This document shows, piece by piece, positions 42,571 to 50,256 of a DNA stretch of 54,535 nucleotides. Position numbers and translations under genes: made by a program. The stretch covers positions 1 through 54,535 of the IMG/VR virus record IMGVR_UViG_3300020190_003475. One strand, 5' to 3'. Source of the stretch: a virus. Numbering within the stretch: position 1 is the first letter of the stretch; each line of letters starts with the position of its first letter. Under the pieces are notes generated by a model, which made no database searches, had not been told where the DNA came from, and was given only the letters and a program-made list of their open reading frames with translations.

Positions 42571-42599
42571 TTCAGCATAATGATCCTTTTTGCTATAAT
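42571..42599 (+). promoter_or_regulatory. Sigma70-type extended -10 promoter, leaderless
   Basis: TATAAT at 42594-42599 preceded by TGC (extended -10), weak -35 TTCAGC. The ATG at 42606 is seven bases from the -10. The -10-to-ATG sequence is nearly the same as that at 9782-9796. Confidence 0.6.
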
Positions 42600-42605
42600 A
42601 CCAGT

Positions 42606-42833
42606 ATGAAAAAGGACACGACATTTTATTTCAAGTGGCTTGCAACTTTTGTAACAATCGTTGGGGCTATTTGCACTTCTATTAACATTTATCCACTTGG
42701 ACCAGGCCTACTAAATGTAGGGGCATTTTTGTGGCTGATTGTAGCCGTAAAGTGGCGCGAGTGGAGTCTTATTGTTATAAATGCAACACTGTTGCTGATC
42801 TATACAGCGGGACTTGTTATTAAATTGCTATGA
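42606..42833 (+). CDS. Small membrane protein
   Basis: A 75-residue protein with two membrane spans (WLATFVTIVGAICTSINI and LIVINATLLLIYTAGLVI). Starts at the predicted +1 of its promoter, so its mRNA would be leaderless. Early expression is likely. Function unknown. Confidence 0.65.
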   Translation: MKKDTTFYFKWLATFVTIVGAICTSINIYPLGPGLLNVGAFLWLIVAVKWREWSLIVINATLLLIYTAGLVIKLL

Positions 42834-42907
42834 TATGGTTTGTTATTGTTTTGTTAATTGCTGTATGGGCTTATTTGGCCCATAACAACGACAACGATCA
42901 TTGCTAA
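42830..42907 (+). CDS. Membrane micropeptide (25 residues)
   Basis: ATG at 42830 overlaps the stop of the preceding gene (ATGA). It encodes MIWFVIVLLIAVWAYLAH, one membrane span, then NNDNDHC. The coupled start and clean membrane span suggest a real small gene, but it may be chance. Confidence 0.4.
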   Translation: MIWFVIVLLIAVWAYLAHNNDNDHC

Positions 42908-42926
42908 AATAGCAACACAATTTTGG

Positions 42927-42955
42927 TAGACCATAATGGCCCATTTTGCTATAAT
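42927..42955 (+). promoter_or_regulatory. Sigma70-type promoter, TAGACC-17-TATAAT (twin of 10120)
   Basis: TAGACC at 42927-42932, TATAAT at 42950-42955, with TGC before the -10. Upstream TTGCT (42901-42905) and AGCAA (42911-42915) form an inverted repeat. From ACCATAAT to AAGGAGC the sequence parallels that at 10120-10172. Confidence 0.75.
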
Positions 42956-42985
42956 CACTGTATAGTAATTAACAAGGAGCCCAAA

Positions 42986-43267
42986 ATGACTACAGCAACT
43001 TACCAAGCACTTACAGAACAACAAAAGCGTGAAGTCCGTATGTATGGCTGCACCGAAGCCCAGATGCGTGAAGCAGTCGAATCGAGCATTACAATGAAGT
43101 TTAGCGGCCCGGCCATGATTGTTGCCAGCATGATGTCGGATGCACAAGAAATGGTCAATACTGAATACGGCGAAGTTGACTTTATGCGAGCCGAAGACGC
43201 ACGCCAGCAGTTGAACCGTGCCAAGTGGGTTTTGTTTACTTACATTATGGATCGCGACGATAGTTAG
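42986..43267 (+). CDS. Small early protein
   Basis: A 93-residue protein starting MTTATYQALTEQQKREV, helical. AAGGAG at 42974-42979 sets the ATG at 42986; the longer frame from 42923 begins before the promoter. Shares its promoter type with the gene at 10181. Function unknown. Confidence 0.6.
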   Translation: MTTATYQALTEQQKREVRMYGCTEAQMREAVESSITMKFSGPAMIVASMMSDAQEMVNTEYGEVDFMRAEDARQQLNRAKWVLFTYIMDRDDS

Positions 43268-43291
43268 TCGCTGCTATGAAAGGGTAATATC

Positions 43292-43441
43292 ATGGGTGAC
43301 CAGAAACTTATAGATGTGTTATACGAAGAATTGGTACACTTGGATGAGCAGGCAGGTTGCTTTGACGAGGACACTAATGCTGCCATTGATAAACAGCGTT
43401 GGGCACTTTACAAACAAATCCAAGAATTGGAGGCAGAATGA
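43292..43441 (+). CDS. Small ORF, 49 residues
   Basis: ATG at 43292 encodes MGDQKLIDVLYEELVHLDEQ and ends KQIQELEAE; acidic and helical. Its TGA overlaps the next ATG at 43438. AAAGGG at 43279-43284 is a possible ribosome site. Fills a gap with otherwise no gene. Confidence 0.6.
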   Translation: MGDQKLIDVLYEELVHLDEQAGCFDEDTNAAIDKQRWALYKQIQELEAE

Positions 43442-43632
43442 ACGATAGAATCCAAGAACTTGCTGAACAAGCCCAAGACTGGGTAGACCAACAGAGGCCT
43501 TACGCCAGCGAAGAGCATGAATACTTTGTTGAAAAGTTCGCCGAATTGATTGTGCGGGAATGTGCCTATGCTGCTTGGATCAACGGTATGGACGAGTATA
43601 AAAAAATATTAAAACATTTTGGAGTAGAATAA
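43438..43632 (+). CDS. Small hypothetical protein
   Basis: A 64-residue protein, MNDRIQELAEQAQDWVDQQ with FAELIVRECA, a pattern I associate with short proteins found widely in marine T4-like phages. GGAGG at 43428-43432 precedes the ATG. Overlaps both neighbours. Confidence 0.65.
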   Translation: MNDRIQELAEQAQDWVDQQRPYASEEHEYFVEKFAELIVRECAYAAWINGMDEYKKILKHFGVE

Positions 43633-44024
43633 TGTTCGATCATTCTGTAAATTTTGTTACACGTACCGACGGTCGAGGCCATTGGAGTACTGAGGTCAAA
43701 ACTGTACGGATCAATCGTGTGTGCCTGGCTTACATAGATCAAGACACCGGTGATTTTGGAGAGCTTAGAGCTTACTTTGATCGTTCAGAATGGGATGTTG
43801 ACGACGATGGCTTGATCTATACCGACATGCTGTGGAAACATTCGTTTCTGACTTGTATGGAAAATCATTTTGGTTTAAGTCCGGACGCCGTTCTCGATGT
43901 CAGCTACAGTGAACAAGGCATGCAGGGCGATAACTATGTGAGCATGGATGTGGGTCCACAGTTTATCATGGAGTGCAATGCCCTGTACCGTTTTATTGTA
44001 CATAGAGAAGCAGTAAATATATAA
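43632..44024 (+). CDS. Hypothetical protein
   Basis: A 130-residue mixed alpha/beta protein with an acidic DRSEWDVDDDGLIYTD segment. Begins in the stop of the previous gene (TAATG). No recognised family. Confidence 0.6.
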   Translation: MFDHSVNFVTRTDGRGHWSTEVKTVRINRVCLAYIDQDTGDFGELRAYFDRSEWDVDDDGLIYTDMLWKHSFLTCMENHFGLSPDAVLDVSYSEQGMQGDNYVSMDVGPQFIMECNALYRFIVHREAVNI

Positions 44025-44026
44025 TC

Positions 44027-44173
44027 ATGAAAAAGATAGTGAAAGTACCGTACCAACAAACCCGAGCACATTGTGTGTTGTTTGAGGCTGGCTCGCCATT
44101 CCGAACTCGTACAGTGGAAAACAAACGGCAGTTCAAGCGACAGCTTAAACATCGTAAACAGGAGGATCTATGA
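44027..44173 (+). CDS. Small basic ORF, 48 residues
   Basis: ATG at 44027 encodes MKKIVKVPYQQTRAHCVLFE, then a strongly basic C-terminus (KRQFKRQLKHRKQ). Its stop overlaps the next ATG at 44170. Could bind nucleic acid; untested. Confidence 0.55.
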   Translation: MKKIVKVPYQQTRAHCVLFEAGSPFRTRTVENKRQFKRQLKHRKQEDL

Positions 44174-44373
44174 CCAGCTGGATTCTTGTAGTAATGATTT
44201 ACACCACCAGTGGACAGTTTGTAGAAAAAGTTGCAGTGGGACCATATGCTAGTAAACAGCAGTGCCAAGCAGCTAGGTTTGATGGACTCAAGCGTTTTCG
44301 ACTGGAAACAGTTTGTGTAACACGAGCACACTATGAAGGTCGAACTGTTGACCCAGGTGTAGCACCCGACTAA
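44170..44373 (+). CDS. Small hypothetical protein
   Basis: A 67-residue protein with a short hydrophobic start (MTSWILVVMIYTTSGQ) and two Cys (QQCQAA, ETVCVT). AGGAGG at 44161-44165 precedes it. Possibly exported. No family assigned. Confidence 0.55.
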   Translation: MTSWILVVMIYTTSGQFVEKVAVGPYASKQQCQAARFDGLKRFRLETVCVTRAHYEGRTVDPGVAPD

Positions 44374-44382
44374 GGAAAACAC

Positions 44383-44580
44383 ATGAATCCCAATTACAGC
44401 AACAGTTCATATGGCCCGATCAAGTACAGCCTTAACCGCAAGCGGCAAATCATCAACGCACATCTCGAAGAACTGCATGCCATGCACATGAGCATGATAG
44501 AAGCGGCTGTACAAATAAAAGAGCATGAAGGCTTTCCTGAAGCTGCCCAGGTTATCAACCATGTTCGAGGTCTGGCATGA
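44383..44580 (+). CDS. Small hypothetical protein
   Basis: A 65-residue helical protein with His/Met-rich middle (HLEELHAMHMSMIEAAVQ). AAGGAAAAC lies upstream. Overlaps the next gene by four bases. Function unknown. Confidence 0.55.
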   Translation: MNPNYSNSSYGPIKYSLNRKRQIINAHLEELHAMHMSMIEAAVQIKEHEGFPEAAQVINHVRGLA

Positions 44581-44861
44581 ATGTAGAAAATTTAGTAGAT
44601 GATATTCTCGCTGATCGTGTGGCAATTAAAGAACTGGACATGCAACAAATGGAAGCACTGGTAGACTACATGCGTGAAAGTATCAGCACAATAGACAACG
44701 ATGAGTGTCGTGAGGCCTTACTAGTACTAGTAAACGCAATTGAAATAGCAGCTGAGAACAGATTTGGCAATGAGGCAGCAGGTGATTGGGATGATACCAT
44801 TGAGGCTAGTATTGCTCGTGGCAACACTTATTTTGAATTGGAAAATCCGGTAGTGCAGTAG
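44577..44861 (+). CDS. Small acidic hypothetical protein
   Basis: A 94-residue acidic, helical protein starting MNVENLVDDILADRVAIKEL. Last gene of the small-gene operon, followed by a terminator. Acidic early phage proteins often inhibit host enzymes, but nothing here proves it. Confidence 0.6.
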   Translation: MNVENLVDDILADRVAIKELDMQQMEALVDYMRESISTIDNDECREALLVLVNAIEIAAENRFGNEAAGDWDDTIEASIARGNTYFELENPVVQ

Positions 44862-44897
44862 CGATGTAATATATCCATAAAAAAGGCAGTAATTTAG

Positions 44898-44921
44898 ACC
44901 CGCTTCGGCGGGTTTCTTTTT
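44898..44921 (+). terminator. Rho-independent terminator
   Basis: ACCCGC (44898-44903) pairs with GCGGGT (44908-44913) around a TTCG tetraloop, followed by TTCTTTTT. Confidence 0.9.
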
Positions 44922-44926
44922 GGGTT

Positions 44927-44934
44927 GATAAATA
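44927..44934 (+). promoter_or_regulatory. Late promoter GATAAATA, leaderless
   Basis: GATAAATA directly after the terminator; the predicted +1 (44940) is the A of the ATG of the next gene. Confidence 0.7.
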
Positions 44935-44939
44935 ATTAT

Positions 44940-45176
44940 ATGTCAGCCAATGGAATAGCACAATTAGCTCTAAAAAGAGACAGGCAAGATCAGAAATTAA
45001 CCCTTGCAGGAACAGACAGGGCTGACCGTAATTTAGTTCAACCCGGTAGATACGCAGATACTTCAGCCGATGCTACACAATTGCCTACACGCTACAATGC
45101 GTCAAGTAACACCGGTTCATTGGTGGATAATCCGAACACCGGTGGCCTTAAAAAAGGCAGGCCCTGGGCGTCATAA
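44940..45176 (+). CDS. Small hypothetical late protein
   Basis: A 78-residue polar protein starting MSANGIAQLALKRDRQDQ, with Asn, Thr, Gly and Asp richness and no membrane span. The ATG at 44940 coincides with the predicted late transcription start; the TTG at 44925 lies upstream of the promoter. Possibly a virion component. Confidence 0.6.
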   Translation: MSANGIAQLALKRDRQDQKLTLAGTDRADRNLVQPGRYADTSADATQLPTRYNASSNTGSLVDNPNTGGLKKGRPWAS

Positions 45177-45192
45177 ATGACATATTAATTAG

Positions 45193-45221
45193 TTGACGTC
45201 ATTCCGTTAGTATAATATACT
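45193..45221 (+). promoter_or_regulatory. Sigma70-type promoter, TTGACG-17-TATACT
   Basis: -35 at 45193-45198 and -10 at 45216-45221. A late promoter follows at 45235, so the next gene may be expressed both early and late. Confidence 0.7.
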
Positions 45222-45234
45222 AGCCATACAATTC

Positions 45235-45242
45235 TATAAATA
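45235..45242 (+). promoter_or_regulatory. T4-like late promoter TATAAATA, leaderless
   Basis: Exact TATAAATA; predicted +1 is 45248, one base before the ATG at 45249. Confidence 0.7.
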
Positions 45243-45248
45243 CACGCT

Positions 45249-46880
45249 ATGTTATTTGGATCACTAATCATGTTAGTGGCTGTGACCATTTCGGCAATCG
45301 CTGCATGGTATTCGGTCGAAGGTCTCACTGCTATATTCAGTGCCGCAGTCATACCTGTTATCATTATGGGCGGCGCACTTGAAGCCGGCAAATTGGTTGC
45401 CACAGTTTGGTTACACAACAACTGGCAACGAGCCGGATGGGTATTCAAGGCCTATCTTGTTCCTGCTATCGTATTCCTAATGCTACTAACCAGTATGGGT
45501 ATCTTTGGTTTCTTAAGCAAAGCACACAGTGATCAAAGTTTGGTTTCCGGCGATGCTACCAGTAAGGTTGCTATATATGATGAAAAAATTAACACAGAAA
45601 GAGAAAACATAGCACAGGCCAAAAAGGCCATTGAGCAAATGAATGCCCAAGTAGATCAAATGCTAGGAAGAACAGATTCAGAACGAGGCACCGATAAAGC
45701 AGTTATTATTCGTAAGCAACAGGCCAAAGAACGAGCCGCATTACAATCAGAAATCACACGAAGTCAAAAAACAATTCAACAATTACAAGCCGAGCGAGCC
45801 CCATTGGCCGCAGAGGCTAGAAAGGTAGAGGCAGAAGTTGGACCTATCAAATATATTGCTGCTCTTATATACGGCGACAATCCCGATCAAAATATTCTTG
45901 AGCGGGCTGTACGTTGGGTTATTATACTTATTGTTATTGTATTTGATCCGCTAGCACTAACACTTATCCTCGCTGCCAACAAACAATTTGAATGGGCAAG
46001 ACAGGGTCGTGGTGGTTGGATTCATGACGACGATGCCGCCGCTATGGCTACCAATCCCAATCCGCCAGGCGTAGAACAACGACCTTGGACTGAGGCAGAG
46101 ATTGCTGCGTTGAATCGGTTGGATGAAAAAATAAATCCCGATCGGGAGGCAGATGAATTTTTTGAACGAGCGCACCTAGCAGCACAAGCAGCAGATATGT
46201 TAGATGAGCAACATCGTGCTGAACAAGCAAATACCGAGGCAGACCAAATTAAACAGGACGAAGATTTAAATATACCCGTTCTCGAAAATGAAGAAATGTG
46301 GGCACAACGAGTGATCGACGAACAGCCAAAATATCCAGCCGACGATGGTGCTTTGACTGACAATCAAATTGCTCAGATTCGATCATTTATAGAGGAAGAA
46401 CAAACGGTTCCAGCAGCTACCGCAACAGAGGAACCCACGGAAGAGTTGCCACCACCTGTAGATGAATTTAATACGCCCGTCAGACGCGGTGCAGACTATG
46501 CTGTGCGTTACAAAGGCAAAGTGTACAACCTAGATGCATTTAACAAACTGTATCCGGGCATGTCCATACAGGCCGACAATGACAAATTGCAAGCAGCCAG
46601 TCAGTGCGGTTTTGGAGAACGATTCCCAGATACGCCCATGAAGGGTGATATGTTTATTAGAACAGATTATCTTCCTGACCGACTGTTTAAATGGAATGGT
46701 CAAAAATGGATCGAAGTAGATAAAAACTCCACTGACAGTTACACTTACAATCAGGCTTACATTCAGCATCTGATTGAAAAGCTTGAAGCCGGCGAATATG
46801 AAATTGAAGACCTCAGCGACGCCGAACAAGCTCAAGTTGAACAACAGATCGAAGAAATATTGAAAGGCAAGCGTGGATAG
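45249..46880 (+). CDS. Large membrane protein with coiled coil
   Basis: A 543-residue protein. Three N-terminal membrane spans are seen (residues about 3-22, 28-50 and 68-90), then a coiled coil at about 105-195 (YDEKINTERENIAQAKKAIEQ), a fourth span at about 215-240 (VIILIVIVFDPLALTLIL) and a long acidic cytoplasmic tail with a short SH3-like domain near 410-425 (YAVRYKGKVYNL). The N-terminus has no ribosome site, as expected from leaderless mRNA. Family function unknown; it may reshape the host membrane. Confidence 0.65.
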   Translation: MLFGSLIMLVAVTISAIAAWYSVEGLTAIFSAAVIPVIIMGGALEAGKLVATVWLHNNWQRAGWVFKAYLVPAIVFLMLLTSMGIFGFLSKAHSDQSLVSGDATSKVAIYDEKINTERENIAQAKKAIEQMNAQVDQMLGRTDSERGTDKAVIIRKQQAKERAALQSEITRSQKTIQQLQAERAPLAAEARKVEAEVGPIKYIAALIYGDNPDQNILERAVRWVIILIVIVFDPLALTLILAANKQFEWARQGRGGWIHDDDAAAMATNPNPPGVEQRPWTEAEIAALNRLDEKINPDREADEFFERAHLAAQAADMLDEQHRAEQANTEADQIKQDEDLNIPVLENEEMWAQRVIDEQPKYPADDGALTDNQIAQIRSFIEEEQTVPAATATEEPTEELPPPVDEFNTPVRRGADYAVRYKGKVYNLDAFNKLYPGMSIQADNDKLQAASQCGFGERFPDTPMKGDMFIRTDYLPDRLFKWNGQKWIEVDKNSTDSYTYNQAYIQHLIEKLEAGEYEIEDLSDAEQAQVEQQIEEILKGKRG

Positions 46881-47223
46881 TAATTTAGTTACCCCGCCCG
46901 ACATTATACACAACGGGTTGTATTCAGTGTTATTAGTTGACCTAGACCAAATTGATTTGGATGCAGTTATAAGATTTTGCCAATATTCTGCAGATGCTTA
47001 TAACGTGTATGCGTATACTCCTAACATGAATAACAATCATTGGTTACAACAAGCAGTGGAAGCATGCGATACTATTATTGTGAATTCTAGACTGGACCAG
47101 TTCAAATCATTGTGTCTACTTGATAAAACATACTATTATGGCGATAAGTTTTACATAGAAAATCCTCGACGCATAACTGATCCTGTACACTTTTTTGCAG
47201 CACAAGCCCACGAAAATAAATAA
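46873..47223 (+). CDS. Hypothetical protein
   Basis: A 116-residue protein from GTG 46873, starting MDSNLVTPPDIIHNGLYSVLLVDLDQIDL. Rossmann-like alternation of strands and helices (LLVDLD, NVYAYTP, DTIIVN). Overlaps the end of the membrane protein gene by 8 bases. Function unknown. Confidence 0.6.
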   Translation: MDSNLVTPPDIIHNGLYSVLLVDLDQIDLDAVIRFCQYSADAYNVYAYTPNMNNNHWLQQAVEACDTIIVNSRLDQFKSLCLLDKTYYYGDKFYIENPRRITDPVHFFAAQAHENK

Positions 47224-47227
47224 TCTT

Positions 47228-47464
47228 ATGTATGAAAAATCAAACAAAGTAATAGGTAATTTGGTGGTAGTTACACACGACAATGTAGAAAAGGCTTTAC
47301 GCAAATTCAAGAAAAAAGTGGCCGAAAGTGGCCTTTTGCAGAATTTACGTGAACGCGAAACCTATGAAAAACCAACTACTCGTCGCAAGAAAGCAAAAGC
47401 AGCAGCACGCCGACGTTGGCAAAAGAGATTGGCCGACGAGCAATTACCCAAAAAACTGTACTGA
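47228..47464 (+). CDS. rpsU: Ribosomal protein bS21 homologue
   Basis: A 78-residue bS21-like protein. After a phage-specific start (MYEKSNKVIGNLVVVTHDN) the core VEKALRKFKKKVAESGLL, RERETYEKPTTRRKKAKA and a basic tail match bacterial S21 in sequence and order. bS21 sits on the 30S platform next to the anti-Shine-Dalgarno and helps initiation. A phage copy could replace the host protein and alter mRNA choice. The ATG at 47228 is preferred to the upstream TTG at 47195. Overlaps the next gene by one base. Confidence 0.88.
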   Translation: MYEKSNKVIGNLVVVTHDNVEKALRKFKKKVAESGLLQNLRERETYEKPTTRRKKAKAAARRRWQKRLADEQLPKKLY

Positions 47465-47709
47465 TGTACATAGAGTTTCGCTTGCCAATGGGTGCCGGCG
47501 GAGCAGCAGCAGGCGCGGCACTTGCTCAAATTAGAAAAGACCTAGATACATGGGCAACCAGGTACCAGATTGCTGCTTATAGAACCAAAATACACAAGTA
47601 TACATATCGGTTAAGTTTTGACAACAACAAAGATTACACACAATTTGCACTTACATGGAATCCTAGATATACAGTCAGTAATAATTTTGTTCTAATCAAC
47701 CCAAAATAA
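47464..47709 (+). CDS. Small hypothetical protein
   Basis: An 81-residue protein starting MYIEFRLPMGAGGAAAGAAL. After an Ala/Gly-rich stretch it is basic and aromatic (RTKIHKYTYRLSFDNN). It begins in the stop of bS21, so may be co-translated. Function unknown. Confidence 0.55.
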   Translation: MYIEFRLPMGAGGAAAGAALAQIRKDLDTWATRYQIAAYRTKIHKYTYRLSFDNNKDYTQFALTWNPRYTVSNNFVLINPK

Positions 47710-47738
47710 TTGTAGCACACTGTGAAATTTAGTATAAT
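47710..47738 (+). promoter_or_regulatory. Sigma70-type promoter, TTGTAG-17-TATAAT
   Basis: Hexamers at 47710-47715 and 47733-47738, upstream of dnaK. A late promoter follows, so dnaK has early and late control. Confidence 0.65.
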
Positions 47739-47743
47739 TGATG

Positions 47744-47751
47744 TATAAATA
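47744..47751 (+). promoter_or_regulatory. T4-like late promoter TATAAATA before dnaK
   Basis: Exact TATAAATA. The predicted +1 (47757) is the first base of a GC-rich stem-loop: GT(A)GGGT at 47757-47763 pairs with GCCCAC at 47771-47776. Confidence 0.7.
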
Positions 47752-47783
47752 ATTGTGTAGGGTGCTTCGGGCCCACAAAATAC

Positions 47784-47799
47784 TTGCTTAATTAAGGAG
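47784..47799 (+). promoter_or_regulatory. ROSE-like hairpin over dnaK ribosome site
   Basis: CTTGCTT (47783-47789) can pair with AAGGAG (47794-47799) as CTT/AAG plus CTT/GAG, leaving one bulged G and an AATT loop. This masks the Shine-Dalgarno, as in ROSE RNA thermometers with their UUGCU motif. The same design precedes hsp20. Confidence 0.6.
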
Positions 47800-47807
47800 A
47801 AAAATAA

Positions 47808-49694
47808 ATGAGTACTATCATTGGTATTGATCTTGGTACCACCAATAGCTGCGTAGCAGTTGTCGAAAACGGAATCCCTAAAATAATTGAAAATTCAGAA
47901 GGCGCACGTACTACGCCCAGCATTGTGGCCTATACCTCAGACGAAGTTCTGGTAGGCGCTGGCGCCAAACGTCAGGCTGTAACCAATCCCAAGAACACTA
48001 TCTATGCTGCCAAGCGACTGATCGGACGCAAGTTCATGGAGCAGGCTGTACAAAAAGACATCAATCTCATGCCCTATGAAATCATGGAGAGCAAGAACGG
48101 TGATGCTTGGGTACAGGCCAACGGCCAAGAACTGGCGCCTCCGCAAATCTCAGCTGAAGTGCTACGCAAGATGAAAAAGACCGCTGAAGACTATCTTGGG
48201 CACGAAGTAACACGAGCAGTAATTACAGTCCCTGCATATTTCAATGATAGCCAGCGTCAGGCCACCAAAGATGCGGGTGCTATTGCTGGACTTGAGGTAT
48301 TACGTATAATCAACGAGCCAACGGCAGCAGCCCTGGCATATGGAGCAGACAAGAGTGACAAAAAAGACCGTAAAATTGCTGTGTATGATCTTGGTGGCGG
48401 TACCTTTGATATATCTATTATCGACATCGCTGATGTGGATGGTGATAAACAATTCGAAGTACTTAGCACCAATGGGGATACATTCCTAGGAGGCGAAGAT
48501 TTTGATCAACGCATTATGGATTACCTTATTACTGAATTTAAGAAGGAATCTGGAGTTAATCTCGGCCGAGACGTAATGGCGCTACAGCGACTAAAAGAAG
48601 CTGCCGAGCGTACCAAGATTGAGTTGTCCAACAACACACAAACAGATGTAAACTTACCTTACATCACTGCTGATGCCACTGGTCCAAAACATCTTAACAT
48701 TAAAATTACTCGAGCCAAATTAGAAAGTCTAGTTGATGATCTAATTCAGCGTACCATCGAACCATGCCGTACAGCAATGCAAGATGCTGGAGTAACTGCC
48801 GGCGATATAGATGAGATTATTTTAGTTGGTGGCCAAACACGTATGCCCAAAGTGCAAGAAGCGGTTGAACAGTTATTCGGACGAGCACCACGTCGTGATG
48901 TTAATCCAGATGAAGCAGTAGCAGCCGGAGCAGCAGTACAAGGTGCTGTACTAGGTGGTGATCGTAAAGATGTGCTATTACTTGATGTTACCCCACTGAG
49001 CCTAGGTATTGAAACCATGGGCGGAGTGATGACCAAACTAATACCAAAGAATACAACTATTCCTACCAAGCATAGTCAAGTGTTCAGCACAGCTGAAGAC
49101 AATCAGCCTGCAGTTACTATCAAAGTCTATCAAGGTGAACGTGAACTAGTACAGCACAACAAACTGCTAGGCGAATTTAATTTAGAAGGTATCGATCCTG
49201 CACCTAGAGGTATGCCCCAAATTGAAGTTGTTCTAGATGTAGATGCAAATGGCATTCTTAAAGTAAGTGCTCGAGACAAAAAAACTGGCAAAGAAAATCG
49301 GATTACCATTAAATCTGATAGTGGTCTAAGTCAAGAACAGATTGAGGCGATGATTCGCGATGCTGAAACAAATGCCGCTGCGGATCGAAAGCAACTAGAG
49401 CTCATTGAAACTCGTAACCAAGCGGATTCAGTGATCCACCAAGTAAGAACTGATCTGAAAGAAGTTGGGGGCAAACTCGCAGAAGATCAGACGAAGACAA
49501 TAAACGATAAAATAAGTGAACTAGAACAAGCCATTGCAGGCACAGACCGAGAAGCAATTACAACAAAATTGACTGAATTGTTTGTTGCCTCAAATGCAAT
49601 CAACGAAGCAAAACAGCCGTCAACTACAGAGCAATCTGTAAAGCCCACTGCAGATGACAATGTAGTAGATGCTGAGTTTACAGAAAAGCCGTAA
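47808..49694 (+). CDS. dnaK: Molecular chaperone DnaK (Hsp70)
   Basis: A full-length 628-residue Hsp70. The ATPase domain has [13 protein letters not shown] at 4-16, [12 protein letters not shown], and LVGGQTRMP. The substrate-binding domain follows ([17 protein letters not shown] linker start), then a helical lid and a C-terminus ending [10 protein letters not shown], which is the conserved DnaK tail. Very close to betaproteobacterial DnaK by eye. DnaJ and GrpE are not in the window, so it would use host co-chaperones. It may fold virion proteins. Confidence 0.95.
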   Translation: MSTIIGIDLGTTNSCVAVVENGIPKIIENSEGARTTPSIVAYTSDEVLVGAGAKRQAVTNPKNTIYAAKRLIGRKFMEQAVQKDINLMPYEIMESKNGDAWVQANGQELAPPQISAEVLRKMKKTAEDYLGHEVTRAVITVPAYFNDSQRQATKDAGAIAGLEVLRIINEPTAAALAYGADKSDKKDRKIAVYDLGGGTFDISIIDIADVDGDKQFEVLSTNGDTFLGGEDFDQRIMDYLITEFKKESGVNLGRDVMALQRLKEAAERTKIELSNNTQTDVNLPYITADATGPKHLNIKITRAKLESLVDDLIQRTIEPCRTAMQDAGVTAGDIDEIILVGGQTRMPKVQEAVEQLFGRAPRRDVNPDEAVAAGAAVQGAVLGGDRKDVLLLDVTPLSLGIETMGGVMTKLIPKNTTIPTKHSQVFSTAEDNQPAVTIKVYQGERELVQHNKLLGEFNLEGIDPAPRGMPQIEVVLDVDANGILKVSARDKKTGKENRITIKSDSGLSQEQIEAMIRDAETNAAADRKQLELIETRNQADSVIHQVRTDLKEVGGKLAEDQTKTINDKISELEQAIAGTDREAITTKLTELFVASNAINEAKQPSTTEQSVKPTADDNVVDAEFTEKP

Positions 49695-49704
49695 AGAATA
49701 TGCG

Positions 49705-49731
49705 GTGTAGATGCCCGGGTGGGGTCTACAC
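49705..49731 (+). other. Stem-loop in hsp20 leader
   Basis: GTGTAGA (49705-49711) pairs perfectly with TCTACAC (49725-49731); CCC and GGG inside the loop can extend the stem. It lies upstream of the ribosome-site hairpin, like the 5' hairpins of ROSE leaders. It could also act as a weak terminator for dnaK, but no T run follows. Confidence 0.6.
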
Positions 49732-49745
49732 TCATATGTCATAAC

Positions 49746-49762
49746 TTGCTTATAGAAAGGAG
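49746..49762 (+). promoter_or_regulatory. ROSE-like hairpin over hsp20 ribosome site
   Basis: CTTGCTT (49745-49751) can pair with AAGGAG (49757-49762) in the same pattern as in dnaK, with one bulged G and a different loop (ATAGA). The stem is preserved and the loop varies, which fits a selected structure. Confidence 0.6.
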
Positions 49763-49770
49763 AACGTATT

Positions 49771-50208
49771 ATGACAACTTATACAATTAGCACTTTTGAT
49801 TTACCAACACTTCATCGCCATGCTGTAGGCTTTGATAGATTGTTCAACGAACTAGGACGCACTTTTGCCAATAGTAAAGCCGACAACTATCCGCCTCACA
49901 ACATTGTTCGAATTGACGAAAATCACTATGCCATCCAACTAGCGGTTGCTGGCTTCAGTGAAGATGAACTTGATATTGAATACAAAGAAAATGTTCTAAC
50001 GATTCGAGGCGAACAAAAGCAAAAAGATGAATACGAATACTTGCACCGTGGCATCAGTGCAAGAACTTTCACTCGTCATTTTACTTTAGCTGACAATGTG
50101 GAAGTTAAAGGCGCTACAGTAATTAATGGTATTTTGGCAGTTAGTTTGGAGCATATTGTTCCCGAAGAACAAAAGCCCAAGAAGATTGCAATTACATTCG
50201 CTAAGTAG
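49771..50208 (+). CDS. Small heat-shock protein Hsp20 (IbpA-like)
   Basis: A 145-residue sHSP. AVGFDRLFNELG near residue 19 resembles IbpA. The alpha-crystallin domain runs from about 40 to 125 (HYAIQLAVAGFSEDELDIEY, NGILAVSLEH), followed by the PKKIAI tail with the IxI oligomerisation motif. It holds unfolded proteins for later refolding by DnaK. Such sHSPs occur in T4-like marine phages. The leader carries a ROSE-like thermosensor. Confidence 0.9.
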   Translation: MTTYTISTFDLPTLHRHAVGFDRLFNELGRTFANSKADNYPPHNIVRIDENHYAIQLAVAGFSEDELDIEYKENVLTIRGEQKQKDEYEYLHRGISARTFTRHFTLADNVEVKGATVINGILAVSLEHIVPEEQKPKKIAITFAK

Positions 50209-50214
50209 TATAAT
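50186..50214 (+). promoter_or_regulatory. Sigma70-type promoter, TTGCAA-17-TATAAT
   Basis: TTGCAA (50186-50191) lies in the end of hsp20 and TATAAT (50209-50214) overlaps its stop. Predicted +1 about 50221, inside the first arm of a hairpin. Drives clpS. Confidence 0.65.
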
Positions 50215-50218
50215 AACA

Positions 50219-50240
50219 GTAGGGGGATACATCCCCCTAC
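50219..50240 (+). other. 5'-terminal stem-loop before clpS
   Basis: GTAGGGGGA (50219-50227) pairs perfectly with TCCCCCTAC (50232-50240) around a TACA loop: nine base pairs beginning at the predicted +1. No T run follows, so an mRNA-stabilising element is more likely than a terminator. Confidence 0.7.
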
Positions 50241-50256
50241 TTAAACCTACAAGACC

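Noticed and set aside
44862-45248. tRNA genes in intergenic gaps
   Set aside because: I looked for cloverleaf arms and the TTCRA T-loop in the gaps and found none convincing. A tRNAscan run would be decisive.
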